64,000 nucleotides of DNA from NCBI GenBank assembly GCA_025677825.1, contig JAIXMO010000046.1, positions 62,001 to 126,000 on the forward strand, given 5' to 3'. The notes beneath the pieces are model-generated. The model ran no database searches. It was not told the DNA's origin and worked only from the letters and a program-made list of their open reading frames with translations. This DNA is from Helicostylum pulchrum. Its lineage: Eukaryota; Mucoromycota; Mucoromycetes; Mucorales; Mucoraceae. The translations under genes and the position numbers were made by a program. Positions 48,557 to 59,113 of this stretch are shown one piece after another. Every line of letters begins with the position of its first letter. The stretch's first letter is position 1.

Positions 48557-48633
48557 GAACTGGGTTCAACGAAAAAATGAACCGGGTTCAATGAAAAAAT
48601 GAACCGGGTTCAATGAAAAAATGAACTGGGTTC
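48557..48633. promoter_or_regulatory. Four palindromic operator-like sites, left gene
   Basis: GAACTGGGTTC (48557-48567), GAACCGGGTTC (48579-48589), GAACCGGGTTC (48601-48611) and GAACTGGGTTC (48623-48633) recur at exactly 22-bp spacing and end 38 bp before the ATG. GAACC-G-GGTTC is a perfect palindrome, as for a dimeric DNA-binding protein. Two helical turns of spacing would place all sites on one face of the DNA. Confidence 0.6.
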
Positions 48634-48671
48634 AGTAAATCATTTAATCTGCTTTTTTATTCCAACATCTA

Positions 48672-49986
48672 ATGAGCATAACTCGTGATCAAGCTATTTG
48701 TAGGTTTTTTTGTGAAGACTATAGCAAGGAAAATGCAGCAAGATTGTCTAAAAGGATCGAAGAATTAGGCACTTTCGATGTGTGTTATGAAAATGATTCT
48801 AAACGACCTGTTCTGGTGCATTTAAGTGTGATTCGGAACGATCCTACAACTTTTAAACGTTATTTAAGTGAATACTCAGATGTGGACCTTGAGGGAAAAG
48901 CGGGAGCAAAAGCTGAACTTGGTAAACACTGAAAGATACATGATATTCCTCATATTTTGACACTAAAATTTTAATTTAGTTTCAGAACGACAAGTAATCA
49001 TGTTTCTAAATGAGGTTTACAAAACTACAAATCCTCAAAATGAAGCACTCTATTCCCTTCAAGAAATTGAAAATAAAGAAGTTTATGATTCGGTTATTTC
49101 AAAAGCTGAATGCATGAGCAAGAAGTCTGAAATAGCATTTGCAAGTTGGTGTTCTAAAAGAAAGGTTGATTTTATTGGTATGCCATATACTAGGAAGAGG
49201 CGTAGAGGATCGAATCTTCGCTTTAGGAAACTTTATGTAATGAAAAATGAATTTAGAGGTAATACACTATTGGAGTTTCCCAGAAATACCATTACTTATT
49301 CTCTATTGATAGATGGTATTATAAAATCCATCACTACATCTATTCCATGCTATCAAAATTACATTAGCTCTTTAAAAAATCAAGGATGCAGCATCATTGG
49401 TTACGCTAGGAAGTCCATTGGCAGCAATAATGACAAAAATAGAAAAAATCTTTTGAATAGCATGGTGCAGTGCTTGAAAGAAAGATCACTGTGTGACATG
49501 GTCTTCGTGTCATGGTCTTGTTCGGCCACCGCTGAATTCGCATCAAGAGATATGAATGTCAACACTGATTTTCTAAATGAATTGATAGGTGTAGATGGTG
49601 ATACCCAATGTATTTGTTAACTTGTGAATGATTATCAACAACAAGACTAATAATAATATTTTTATTAGCGATGCTTTCTTATATCAATTCATCTGAAACA
49701 GACATTTGTCTTGTAGCCATAGACTTCGCAGGACTTTCCACAAACATAAATGATATACAAAGCTTTTTCAAGTAAGTTAAATTACATACAAAAAAACCAG
49801 CTTTAGTTACACTTCTAACACATTTTTGTTAGTATTCACAAAAAATTAAAGACAGTTATCGTTGACAAATTACTTGATGAAAACAAATTCCACGAATTCA
49901 AGAGAGAGGCTGTGTTGAATGACCCAACAGTGTTATCATCTTTTGATTGTAGATCAGCACTAGTTCAAAGATCCAAAAAAGTCTAA
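48672..49986 (+). CDS. Element-encoded protein with serine-recombinase-like segment, 378 residues
   Basis: Exons 48672-48921, 48980-49609, 49669-49771 and 49833-49986 join in phase. The first about 48 residues lie in the inverted arm. The N-terminal region is charged and helical (CRFFCEDYSKENAARLSKRI), followed by the block IRNDPTTFKRYLSEYSDV. The middle is basic (YTRKRRRGSNLRFRKLYVMK). Then comes IIGYARKSIGS, Arg/Leu-rich helix residues (RKNLLNSMVQCLKERSLC) and DMVFVSWSCSATAEFASRD. GYAR-x-S followed by a helix, a hydrophobic strand and S/C-G/A...R resembles the first about 60 residues of serine recombinases, whose nucleophile is the Ser of this motif; the DRLxR block is not seen. From memory, this protein type recurs in Mucorales genomes. 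Function unknown; recombinase, regulator or decayed enzyme are all open. Confidence 0.75.
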
Positions 49987-50170
49987 AAACTTCACTGTGC
50001 CCTATTGTTATACCAAAAACATTATCCTATTTAAAATTATATTTTTATTGATCTTTTATGACTTCAAGTTAAATTCCGTCCCTATTAGGTCTATAATAAA
50101 TTGGATGATAATTGTATATGTTTAATAAAATTGTTGCATCATTCGCATACGGACAAAAATGTAAGTTGAT

Positions 50171-50425
50171 TTATTTAGCCGAGCTACTAAATGGCATCGT
50201 CTTGCCATTGCATGTTTCTTTATTCGAAGTTTTGTAAGTTTTAAAAATTGAAGGTTGAGAACGTATGTCGGCGACATTGAGTAGAACAGGTCGTTTAGAA
50301 TCATTTTCATAACACACATCGAAAGTGCCTAATTCTTCGATCCTTTTAGACAATCTTGCTGCATTTTCCTTGCTATAGTCTTCACAAAAAAACCTACAAA
50401 TAGCTTGATCACGAGTTATGCTCAT
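50171..50425 (-). CDS. Partner gene in the right arm, shared N-terminus, 84 residues
   Basis: The first 48 codons are identical to those of the left gene because they lie in the inverted arm. After PVL the sequence differs, yet still matches in pattern (ADIRSQPSIFKTYKTS against SVIRNDPTTFKRYLSE), so this is a diverged paralogue rather than unrelated DNA. The frame ends at 50171 soon after. Later exons were not found; it may be a truncated relic or a short protein made of the N-terminal domain alone, which could act as a competitor of the full-length protein. Confidence 0.5.
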   Translation of the reverse strand: MSITRDQAICRFFCEDYSKENAARLSKRIEELGTFDVCYENDSKRPVLLNVADIRSQPSIFKTYKTSNKETCNGKTMPFSSSAK

Positions 50426-50463
50426 TAGATGTTGGAATAAAAAAGCAGATTAAATGATTTACT

Positions 50464-50540
50464 GAACCCAGTTCATTTTTTCATTGAACCCGGTTCATTT
50501 TTTCATTGAACCCGGTTCATTTTTTCGTTGAACCCAGTTC
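50464..50540. promoter_or_regulatory. Four palindromic operator-like sites, right gene
   Basis: Mirror image of 48557-48633: sites at 50464-50474, 50486-50496, 50508-50518 and 50530-50540, again at 22-bp spacing and 38 bp from the start codon of the minus-strand gene. Confidence 0.6.
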
Positions 50541-51069
50541 ATTCTTTCACTGAAAAAAAACCGCTCATTAGATGAATCAAAGCCGTCTTTTGGAAAATTT
50601 ATCAGCGCCAAAAAACCGCTCTTTGACATTGGAAGGACTGTACGCGACATAAATTTTTTTTTTTTGAAAAGCACGACACTGTTTTCCTGAATTGTGCGAC
50701 ACTCTTTTCTAAAAACATACGACACTTGAGATAATCGGAGACGAGAAGGTATGAGACTCTTTGACTCTTTTATTAGGTGCAAATGCGAGAGAGAGTTTCG
50801 TATAAAAATTACCCTGATTTATATAGCTGGGATCAGAATCAATAATGTCTGTACGACTTAATAGAAGTTATAATACTCAGCTATTAACTATGACACACGT
50901 ATATTCAAGTATACGGTGACATTGCTTTACTGAGTATATGTGTTTAGTAGTGTTTTAAGTAATCTCATATGATTATTAAGAGTAAATACGACAACACTTT
51001 TTTTTTTTTCACAGTGCGACACTTTAATTTTTTTTCTTACGACATCATTTTGGCAAAAGGTGTATCAAA

Positions 51070-51260
51070 GAGACCGCCTTTTGAGGAAACAGTAACCGCC
51101 TTTTGAGGAAACAGTAACCGCCTTTTGAGAAAACAAAAACCGCCCTTTGGAAAAAAAAAAATCCGCCTAATGAGAAAACAAAAACCGCCTTTTGAGAAAA
51201 CAAAAACCGCCCTTTGGAAAAAAAAAACCCGCCTAATGAGAATTTTAAAAATCGCCCTTT
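51070..51260 (-). repeat. Subterminal tandem array, right arm
   Basis: About nine units with core GAGAAAACAAAAACCGCC, the complement of the left array, but with the unit variants in a different order (two TGAGGAAACAGTAACCGCC units and two A-run units, against one of each kind on the left). Confidence 0.75.
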
Positions 51261-51334
51261 TATTTAAAAAATCGCCCTTTAGTGTTGCGCTAACTGTAAC
51301 TATCTTCGAAATACATTCGCTCAAGTCTTTAACT

Positions 51335-51595
51335 ATGTCTTATTGGTTCGAGGAAAAGCCACAATTCACCATTTTACAATTTATACGGCGTTCAGATCAA
51401 TTACAAGCTAATATTAAAACGGAAGAGTATACCTATGACATGAATACTAGTCACTACGTTAAAATGAGCGATCTACACAGCATGCTAATAAATCATTTTG
51501 GTAACACAAGTGCGACAAGAACAATCTGTCACGAGAGGTCCAAGCAAAAGGTTAAACGCAACAAGCTCGGTATTGCCGAAGTATCTTCGGAATAG
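51335..51595 (+). CDS. Candidate small protein, 86 residues
   Basis: ATG 51335 to TAG 51593-51595, starting 38 bp outside the element border. The product begins MSYWFEEKPQFTILQFIRRS and ends in a Lys/Arg-rich stretch (RSKQKVKRNKLG). It is not T- or A-run driven and has protein-like composition. No family is recognised. It may be the end of a host gene interrupted by the element, or an independent small gene; the sequence left of the element shows no matching upstream exon. Confidence 0.4.
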   Translation: MSYWFEEKPQFTILQFIRRSDQLQANIKTEEYTYDMNTSHYVKMSDLHSMLINHFGNTSATRTICHERSKQKVKRNKLGIAEVSSE

Positions 51596-53717
51596 ATTAA
51601 GAGCATGAAAAAAGTGCCTCATGCTTATTAAATTATAAGATTTAGAGAAAGTCTTATTAGAAATATATACAAAGACTCTTCTATAATTAGATCTACTTTA
51701 ACATACACAATAAAAAATTCAGGCTCTCTTTATAAACACTCTATAGTACCGAGCACGTACAAAGTTTCGAATTAACTTTAAACATGTTTTTGAAAGATAA
51801 TTTGTCCAATAACATAAAACAAGTAAATGAAAAAGCACATCGCATATGATCGGTTTAGACAAAGTCATTTTGATAAAGAAACAACCCTTGATCAGTTTGA
51901 CAAATGAATAATAGAGCGTCAAGAAGGGCTTTTTATTTATAGTTTTAGAATATGTATGCATATATTTGTTTATTGTATGTGGATTAATTGGAAAAGGATG
52001 TACACATTTTCATGTGTAGGTCCATAAAATTCTTGCGAAGATGTCTCCGTTTAAAAAATCTGAGAATAGTGTGAACTTTATATTATGTGTACAAGACAAG
52101 TAACAATATATTAATAGTTTAAATAGGGGTTGAGTATTTATTCTGTATAGTATAAATCCCAGAATCGTTTAAGAGACGTTAATGAGTCTATAGTTCATGC
52201 AAACATTGTTAATACTTAATAAATTATTGGGTTAATGAATTATATAGGAAAGTACGTGTCCGCGTTTTATTGATCTACCCGTCTTTCTTTTACCAATAAT
52301 ACTGGAATTGAGCAAGTACCACAAAGTTCTCATAATCCGGTTAACAAAATTGGTATTAGCCCGTACTAATGTTATTAAAATACACTGCCCAAAATGAATA
52401 GATTGTGGTTCAAGGCCGAAGATTAGAGTCACAGCATCATGTGAAAATAAACTTTTCCTGTTTAATCACAGACAGAAGGGATACCTAATTAGAACCTTGA
52501 GCACAAATGATTTGTTAACTGTCAACGCAGTTATTATTATTTCAAGGGGTACATGTATCGCTCAAAATTAAACATTTGTTAGTCCGAATATAAGAAGATA
52601 AAAACTGGGGGAGGAGCTCGAGTGGCTTGTGTTTTAGAGTATTTAGGGTACATTAAAAGTTATCGAAGTGACATATATAGATTTTAAGATACACATTTCC
52701 GAAGAAAAATAAATTAATAATAATATACAACTTTAAATTACTATAGTGTCCGACTTTATGTAACAACTTCGGGTCATGATTTTTAAGATAGTTTGCCTCA
52801 TTATACAAACGTTGTTTATAACCATAAAAGCCTTAATATGGTTGAATTCAAAAGAGATTATACTATACTTTTAATTTTTTTTTCAAAAAAAGGACATATA
52901 TTTATCACTGGATAAACATATCTATAAATCTGTTATATAAAGTTTTCATGGAGATCAATCCTTCTGAGAGTTTTAGATCCTACTTATTGAAACGTATACG
53001 TTGCGAACTGTCGTTTGCGTTACCGCCGCTCCTATTTAAGTAAAATGATACGACTTTATCATGAGTTACTATGTGTAACAAGTCTTTGTAAAGCAAATCT
53101 TCTACTGCTGTACATACATGTATAAAATCACAAAAGACCGAAAAATATTTTGACAGAATTGTTTCAAAGAAAAAGCTGCATTTTGTAACAATAACAGCTA
53201 AACTCGTTTTTGAAACAGTTTATCATGGCTGTTTGGAATTTGAATTATTATCGGGGTATATCTTAATTCGAATGCTATTTTTTTTTTCCTATCATCACGG
53301 TATATTTTGCTTGTATGCGAGTAGATGCAATTGGGTCTACAGTAGGTGATTCTACTATTCATGTAATTGGTTCTCCTATACTTTAATATATTAGTATATC
53401 AAATGAACGGAATACTACGCATGCATTAATAAACTACTTTACCTTGATTTGGAGGTCCAGTGGTTCGCGAATTGCTTAATATATGTTATGTGAGAGCAGC
53501 GACATAGAAGCTCGCTTTTATTATGAAATTTAATATAAAGTATAAAAACATATTCTAGTATGTAAAATCAAAACTTCATATAACTGTAGGTAGTATACGG
53601 ATTTACTTCGCATGATAAATATAAAAGAAGCTCATCTCGCTCTTAAAAAACGTCATACCAGAAGAAAAACAAATAGTGGTGTATCTGGAGTTAGACATCA
53701 TGTAAATTTTTATTAAA
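51596..53717. other. 2.1-kb intergenic region, no gene recognised
   Basis: AT-rich. The 66-80 codon frames on the minus strand (51719-51961, 52232-52432) have no domain or splice context. Nothing further is seen. Confidence 0.5.
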
Positions 53718-56715
53718 TCATTTAGACGGTATAACTATTGAAAGATTCTTTCTTTTCTGAGGCGACACTGCTGCAGCTTTCTTCGGTTCTTTTACAACGA
53801 TAGATATAGACTCCTTAAATTCTTTATCGGTAGTATTGGGATGCCATTCAAAATCCGGTGAAATGAAGAACTGCGTACTTGTAATTTGTTTTCTTCTCTC
53901 AAACTTTGTGCTTGTACTAGGAGATACATCGCGAATACTGACATTACTACCACGACGAGAAATATCGTGAGGTAGTAGACTAGGTCGACGAGGAACTGAA
54001 GAAATAGGTGCTGTCGGTGGTCTGTTTTTCTCCATGAACATCGGTAATTGTTTTTCGTAATCTTTCATTTGCCATAATGGCGTGGGCGGCATAACGGGTG
54101 TAGACGGTACTCTAGTGGATCTATCTTCATCATAGGGCCCCAGTTGCGGCAATAACTCTTCTTCGTCATCGGTCGACAGGTACTCTGATAGGCAAGGAGA
54201 TTGGCTATTGGCGGACTGGTAAGACATTATTGGAGTTAAAGATAACGCACTATCAGAAGGGCTAATGGCTGAAAAACATGCGTTTGAGCTAGCGGTTTCT
54301 AACGGTAACTGAGGCGAATCTCCCAAGAGTCGAGATCTTAATTTATAAATGGCAGCGTCGATAGCTAGCTCGACTTTTAAACTATATTTAATTTTTGTCA
54401 TTTCTGTGGGAAAAAAAATTAACATATTTTAGCAAATTTAACTACGATTTGAAAATATGTATACTTTACTTGGCCATGTTGCTCTTTCTCCTCTTTCGAT
54501 GAATTTATTAGCTGACTCTAAGTCTGGATTCGATAAAATTCTTCTAATGTCTTTATAAGAAAGCTCTGGGGCGATCGTAATATCTCCCAAATAACATTGA
54601 GATAAAACATTCTCTAACCTCATGATACCATTTGGTGATATCCCTAGCTCCTTCAACTGTGCAAATATGCATTTTTTTAGCATATAAATTGTTTAAAATC
54701 TATCTGTCAATAATATACCTGCAAGAAACGGTGTTGAAATTCTTCTTTTATCAGTCTTAAGAAAAAATTAATTCCTGTACGAAGCGTAGAAGGTTCGCTA
54801 TGGCCTTTGTGTATAAAAGGAGCGACATGAGGATTCACTATATAAACATATAAGTATATACTTTAAATGATATATAATTAAAAGAGCACGAACATTGTAC
54901 GACGACGAAATTATTAACACTGAATAGTTCTGATATTTTTTTTAACGGCAAGTCGCTATAACAAACAAATAAGGTTATAATTAGTATCATTGTATACAGT
55001 AAATAAATAAATAAATTAGCAATGCATTACTTATCGATTGACCCATCACGGTACTTGTCGACTAATATATTGAAAATTTTCATTAGTTAACTTTAGCATT
55101 AAAGAATAAACCGAATTATTTCTTACCAGTTGCGGTCCATGGTGTAAGCTTGCCAGTTTTAGTTTTCATATAAATCTCTTGTGCTGGATAAATTAATGGT
55201 ACTGAGCATGACGCAAGTCTATAAAATTAAAAGCGAATCGTTAGGAATATTCTATAATTAGTAAGAGTACGATCAAGTACATACACACTTGACCACACGA
55301 CCTATATTATTGAAAAAAAAAAGTTATGAGAAAACTAGAGCAAAAATATAGAAGGGGAAATACTTACGACATTGGGTGCAGTAATATAATTGAGGACTCT
55401 AGGCATATCGAATAAACTGGAAGAGCTCACCGTTATGTTCAAAATAAGCCTAGACTTGTTATAAGCTTCTTGAAAGGTAATATCTCCAAACTGATCAATA
55501 AGTACGGATTTCAGAATATTCGGGTCGTATAGATTTCCCTCTAATAAATACCGGTTCACTCTGAGCAAGGGAGATTCCGGAGATTCTGCACGCTCAAAGA
55601 CTTTCTATAAATTTTTTTATTATCTAGTATTAATTAAATGCAGAATTTTAAAAGGCTGATATACTTTACTAGAGAAATAGACCAAGGTGAATTCAGTATT
55701 TTAATTCTATCTTGCTCGTTCAAGGTGCAAATCATTGAAGCCATAATACTTCCTGTTGATGCGCCTGAAATAATCCGAGGCAAGAGCCGAGCATTTATCA
55801 TAGTCTTTAAAACTCCAATATGAAAAAAACCTGTTTATATAACATGTGTTAGAAAAAGTTTCAATATGACTTTCATGTTTTGATATACCTAACGTTCCCC
55901 CACCACTTAATAATAACGCCGTACGTCCATAACTTTGTCTTAAATTCATAAAATAATCGTGTTTTTCTTTCAACGTCAGGTCTGTACTGTTATCTCCTAT
56001 CCAATTCAGTTGTTTGATAATATTATCTGTATAATCCGAAATCAACTTTTTTGTGCCGACTCTAGTCTTTGTATACAGCTAGATAGTTTAAAAAAGAAGG
56101 TTAATATATAATTTATACATATACTATTCTTATTCTATCTTACCGTAGCGTTACCCATATCACCTAAATTTCGAGTTAAACTTAATTTCAATGCGAAAAT
56201 CATTGATTTACGGTTATTGTCAAGTTGACGGACACGCTCAATTTCTTCAATGCGCTTTTGCAGTAATTTCCAGTCATAATAATTTGATTTGGGATCTTCG
56301 ATCCATTGCGTAAGGCCTTGTAATTTTTACGCCTCGATTAGTTTTTTTTTAAAAAAATAATAGTAATAAATTTAATTGTATAAGTACCTTCTAGTTTGTC
56401 TAATTCTTTAGCTGCGCGATTCCATTCTTCAAATGTCTTAGCACTATTCATCTTGTTTACATATCGCTCATTTTTGCTATTGATTTTTGTTGTACGAGTA
56501 AAGAATTGCTGCGAAACGTTAATATCTAAACATTTTTCTTTTGCTAAAATAATAAGGTTGCACTTACATCGCTCATTGCACTCCATAAAAATAATAAATA
56601 TTGTAGTACCATATTTGTATAAAATTGAAATGCATTTATATTTGGCTGTTTTTCATTTTGAATTTGTTTACTTTTCAATACGCTGGAATTAGGTATTTTG
56701 AAAGAAGCAGACATA
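53718..56715 (-). CDS. Patatin-like triacylglycerol lipase (Tgl3/4/5-type, DUF3336)
   Basis: Thirteen exons in phase: 56578-56715, 56388-56508, 56144-56316, 55889-56078, 55670-55830, 55368-55604, 55285-55301, 55127-55218, 55031-55061, 54894-54955, 54719-54837, 54470-54656 and 53718-54403, giving 737 residues. The N-terminal DUF3336 segment has AKTFEEWNRAAKELDKLEG. The patatin core has the oxyanion loop LLLSGGGTLGFFHIGVLK, the nucleophile elbow ISGASTGS (G-x-S-x-G), ASCSVPLIYPAQEIY and the catalytic Asp in YRDGSID. Such enzymes hydrolyse triacylglycerol at lipid droplets and may also acylate lysophospholipid; the yeast trio shares this layout. About 210 disordered, Ser/Pro-rich residues follow the core and end basic. 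Exon 7 is only 17 nt, and the intron after exon 10 uses a GTTCGT donor. Confidence 0.92.
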
Positions 56716-57579
56716 GTTATCAGTAGAAAAAAAAAGACAAAATAAAAGAAGGAAGACGAAAGATAATAAAATAAAATAAAAATTATGCTATTTATTTATA
56801 TATCAATGAACAGTATTAAGATATGTATATATAAATATATGATATATGTGTATATATAGATACAGATGATGTTATTTTATATAGGCTTCAGAAAAATTAA
56901 GGAGGTTCTAGTAATTACGGAGAAGGCATGAAAATCACGTTTTTGATAGACATGAAGGAAAAAAAAAGATGGGGAAGTCGAGATTTCTATTCAATGAACT
57001 CAGAAAACTAACGGACCGTTTTACGGCGTAGGAAATAAACGCAAATATAGTAATTGTATATGCTACGTAACCAAAATATGCGCTCAATGGGGATCATTAT
57101 GGTATATAAACGATTTGAAAAAGCTCGTGGACATGATGAGACCTGCATAACCGATGATTGTTTAAAAACAAAACAACAACAAAAAAACCCCCCAACCAAA
57201 GATCGAAGTTAAAATTTAATTTAATTTATCAACGTATAGTTGCATACGTTTTATTCTATGGATATAGCTTTTTTTTACACACGGGCATAATTAAACTCTT
57301 TTTTTTTTAAAAAAAAAGGGAAAAAAATTGTTAGGATAATAATGACGATATATTTCGGTCTGTAAAAAAACCGCCCCCAGACACTAAAAAAAAAAGAAAG
57401 TGGTTGACAGTCTAGTTCTGTTTTATTTATATATTAATTGGAAAGGTGAGGATGAATGATACAGTTGTGTTACGTAGTAGTAATGAAGGATATATATATA
57501 CATATATATATGAATATGAATATGAATATATAAAAAAATATACAATAGTGAATAATAATGATAATAATAATGATAATGT
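56716..57579. other. Intergenic region between lipase and GT49-like genes
   Basis: Contains a TATA-rich simple-sequence tract at 56790-56870 and an ATGAATATGAATATGAATAT tract near 57508-57527. It probably holds the lipase promoter and the 3' UTR of the next minus-strand gene. No gene is seen. Confidence 0.5.
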
Positions 57580-59113
57580 TTACTTGTCTATGTTTTCGAG
57601 GATATTATTAAACCCACGAATTTTTTGACACTCGTTGCGTAAATTTTCAGAGCGAGGGGAATCCCATTGACGATTAGCTACAAGCTGGCGAGAGTATCGA
57701 AGACAAAGTTCTTCTCTAAAATTGGAATATACTTTTCTATTAAACAAGCGCTAAAAAAAATTAAAGTATGAGTACGGGTTTGACTTTTTTTTTACAATGT
57801 TTCAATTTTATCTTACCTCCTTCTTGCGAGTGGTCTCGGGATAGGCATGCGATTGATGAATAAGGAAATCGTCTGGAAGCACGTAATAATCAATGCCAGA
57901 TAAATAGATCTCGTACAAGCAAGCGGCTTTATTTGCGCCATATCCGATGAATCTTTCGTCGCACCAAGGAGACCCTTGCTTTTTAAAGATAACATAAGGT
58001 TCATAAGAAAAGCTATAGTCTTCAACCTTGTAAGGTTGGTTGGCAGTATACCATTTCATATAGTTAGTAGCAGAGTGGCCTTTTTGCCAGCTGACATGGA
58101 ACATATCGATTCTTTCTTCTTCAAACACTTGACGCATAAGCTCATCTTTTGTTTCGGGAAAGGTAGAATACTCAACACCGTCCAATTGATCGAGATACTC
58201 GAATGCAGGTACTACGAGAGCAGTGTGACCTTCTCTTAACATGCTCATAATACTTGGGTTTTGCAAAATGTTTTGTCGGAAATTTGTGCACAAATAAAAA
58301 TCGATATCCAGCATCATAATGTACTCCGTACGTGCATAAAGTTTAGCAGTGTTTCTCCACATGTTGAATTGTCTGTCATAAGGGTCTACTATTAAATGAA
58401 CGTCTACGTATCGCTTCATGTCGGGATTATCATTAAAGGCTTGGTGGAGTAACCTAAGCTCTTGTTCTTTATTTTCGTCATCATTGATGTGAATCGCCGC
58501 TGAAATTGGACCTATTATAAGAAATGTCGTAAGAATTTTTTTATTTTTATTTTCGCACTAAGTTTTTATATACCTTTGTATCTTGAAGCTAATCTACTCA
58601 AGACAGGGAATCTATCACTGGTAACAATAGTAGAAATAGTAATATCTTCGGAAGGGAATTGCTGAGTGGCTCGAAGATAGAATGGTTTCAAATCACTTGG
58701 ACCCATTGCGCCGTCGAATAACTTTGACTGAAATACGGGATCAGGTGTGGCTATTTAGTAATAATAAAAAATAAGTAAGTCAAAAAAAAAAGAGAGATTA
58801 CATGATTTTTTTTTTATATCTAACCTTTGCTTTCTGCAAGAGCAAGTTGGTAATCTCTAAAAAGACTCTTTCTTAATTCGTCTTCCTCGTCTTTTTCGAT
58901 ACTATTTTGTGAGATTGGGGCGACGAAAAAAGTATCTTGGTTGTGAATAGAATCCATAATTGAAGGCTCGACGACGCTGCGACGAGCGGTTCTAGTTTGT
59001 AAAGCATCAGTTAAATTGTAGAACCGGGCAGCTGTATATATGAGGGATATAAGGACATATGTTAAAAGAACAAATTTAAGATTAAATCTTGATAAAAGGT
59101 CAGAAAACTTCAT
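57580..59113 (-). CDS. LARGE/B4GAT1-like glycosyltransferase (GT49), type II membrane protein
   Basis: Exons 58825-59113, 58574-58750, 57817-58511 and 57580-57750 encode 443 residues. The N-terminus is cytosolic and basic, followed by a signal anchor (FVLLTYVLISLIYTAARFY, about 14-32), then a Glu/Asp-rich stem. The catalytic domain shows ITISTIVTSDRFPVLSRLAS, then VDVHLIVDPYDRQFNMWRNT, AKLYARTEYIMMLDIDFYLC with the metal-binding D-x-D (DID), and the later block DERFIGYGANKAACLYEIY and PDDFLIHQSHAYPETTRKK. This pattern is that of family 49 glycosyltransferases, which in animals build glucuronyl/xylosyl chains on dystroglycan. The fungal acceptor is unknown; a cell-wall or secreted glycan is an inference from the Golgi-type layout. 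The first intron uses a GTTAGA donor. Confidence 0.9.

Larger units (their letters stand above)
47804..48814 (+). repeat. Left inverted arm
   Basis: It contains the end sequence, a GGCGG repeat array, several GTGTCG(C/T)A motifs (as at about 48077 and 48371), four palindromic GAACYGGGTTC sites and the first 143 bp of the coding region. Identity with the right arm stops after CCTGTTCT at 48814. A 95-codon frame at 48315-48602 is identical in both arms only because the arms are identical; I do not call it a gene. Confidence 0.85.
47804..51296. mobile_element. 3.5-kb transposon-like element with about 1-kb inverted arms
   Basis: The outer ends are CAGTTAGCGCAACACTAAAG at 47804 and its complement ending at 51296, each flanked by TA (47802-47803 and 51297-51298), consistent with a TA target-site duplication. 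The arms match almost perfectly from the ends to 48814 and 50283. The unique core (48815-50282) holds the rest of one four-exon gene pointing inward and the end of a second gene from the other arm. No DDE transposase motif was recognised. Near-identity of the arms suggests recent insertion or ongoing arm conversion. TA duplication is typical of Tc1/mariner elements, but arms of 1 kb are not. Confidence 0.8.
50283..51296 (-). repeat. Right inverted arm
   Basis: Reverse complement of 47804-48814 with few differences (for example GGGCGATTTTTAAAA here against GGGCGGTTTTTAAAA on the left, and reordered array variants). Confidence 0.85.

Noticed and set aside
48315..48602. 95-codon frame identical in both arms (also 50495-50782 on the minus strand)
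   Set aside because: Starts with TTG, runs through the palindromic operator repeats and A/T runs, and is identical only because the arms are identical.
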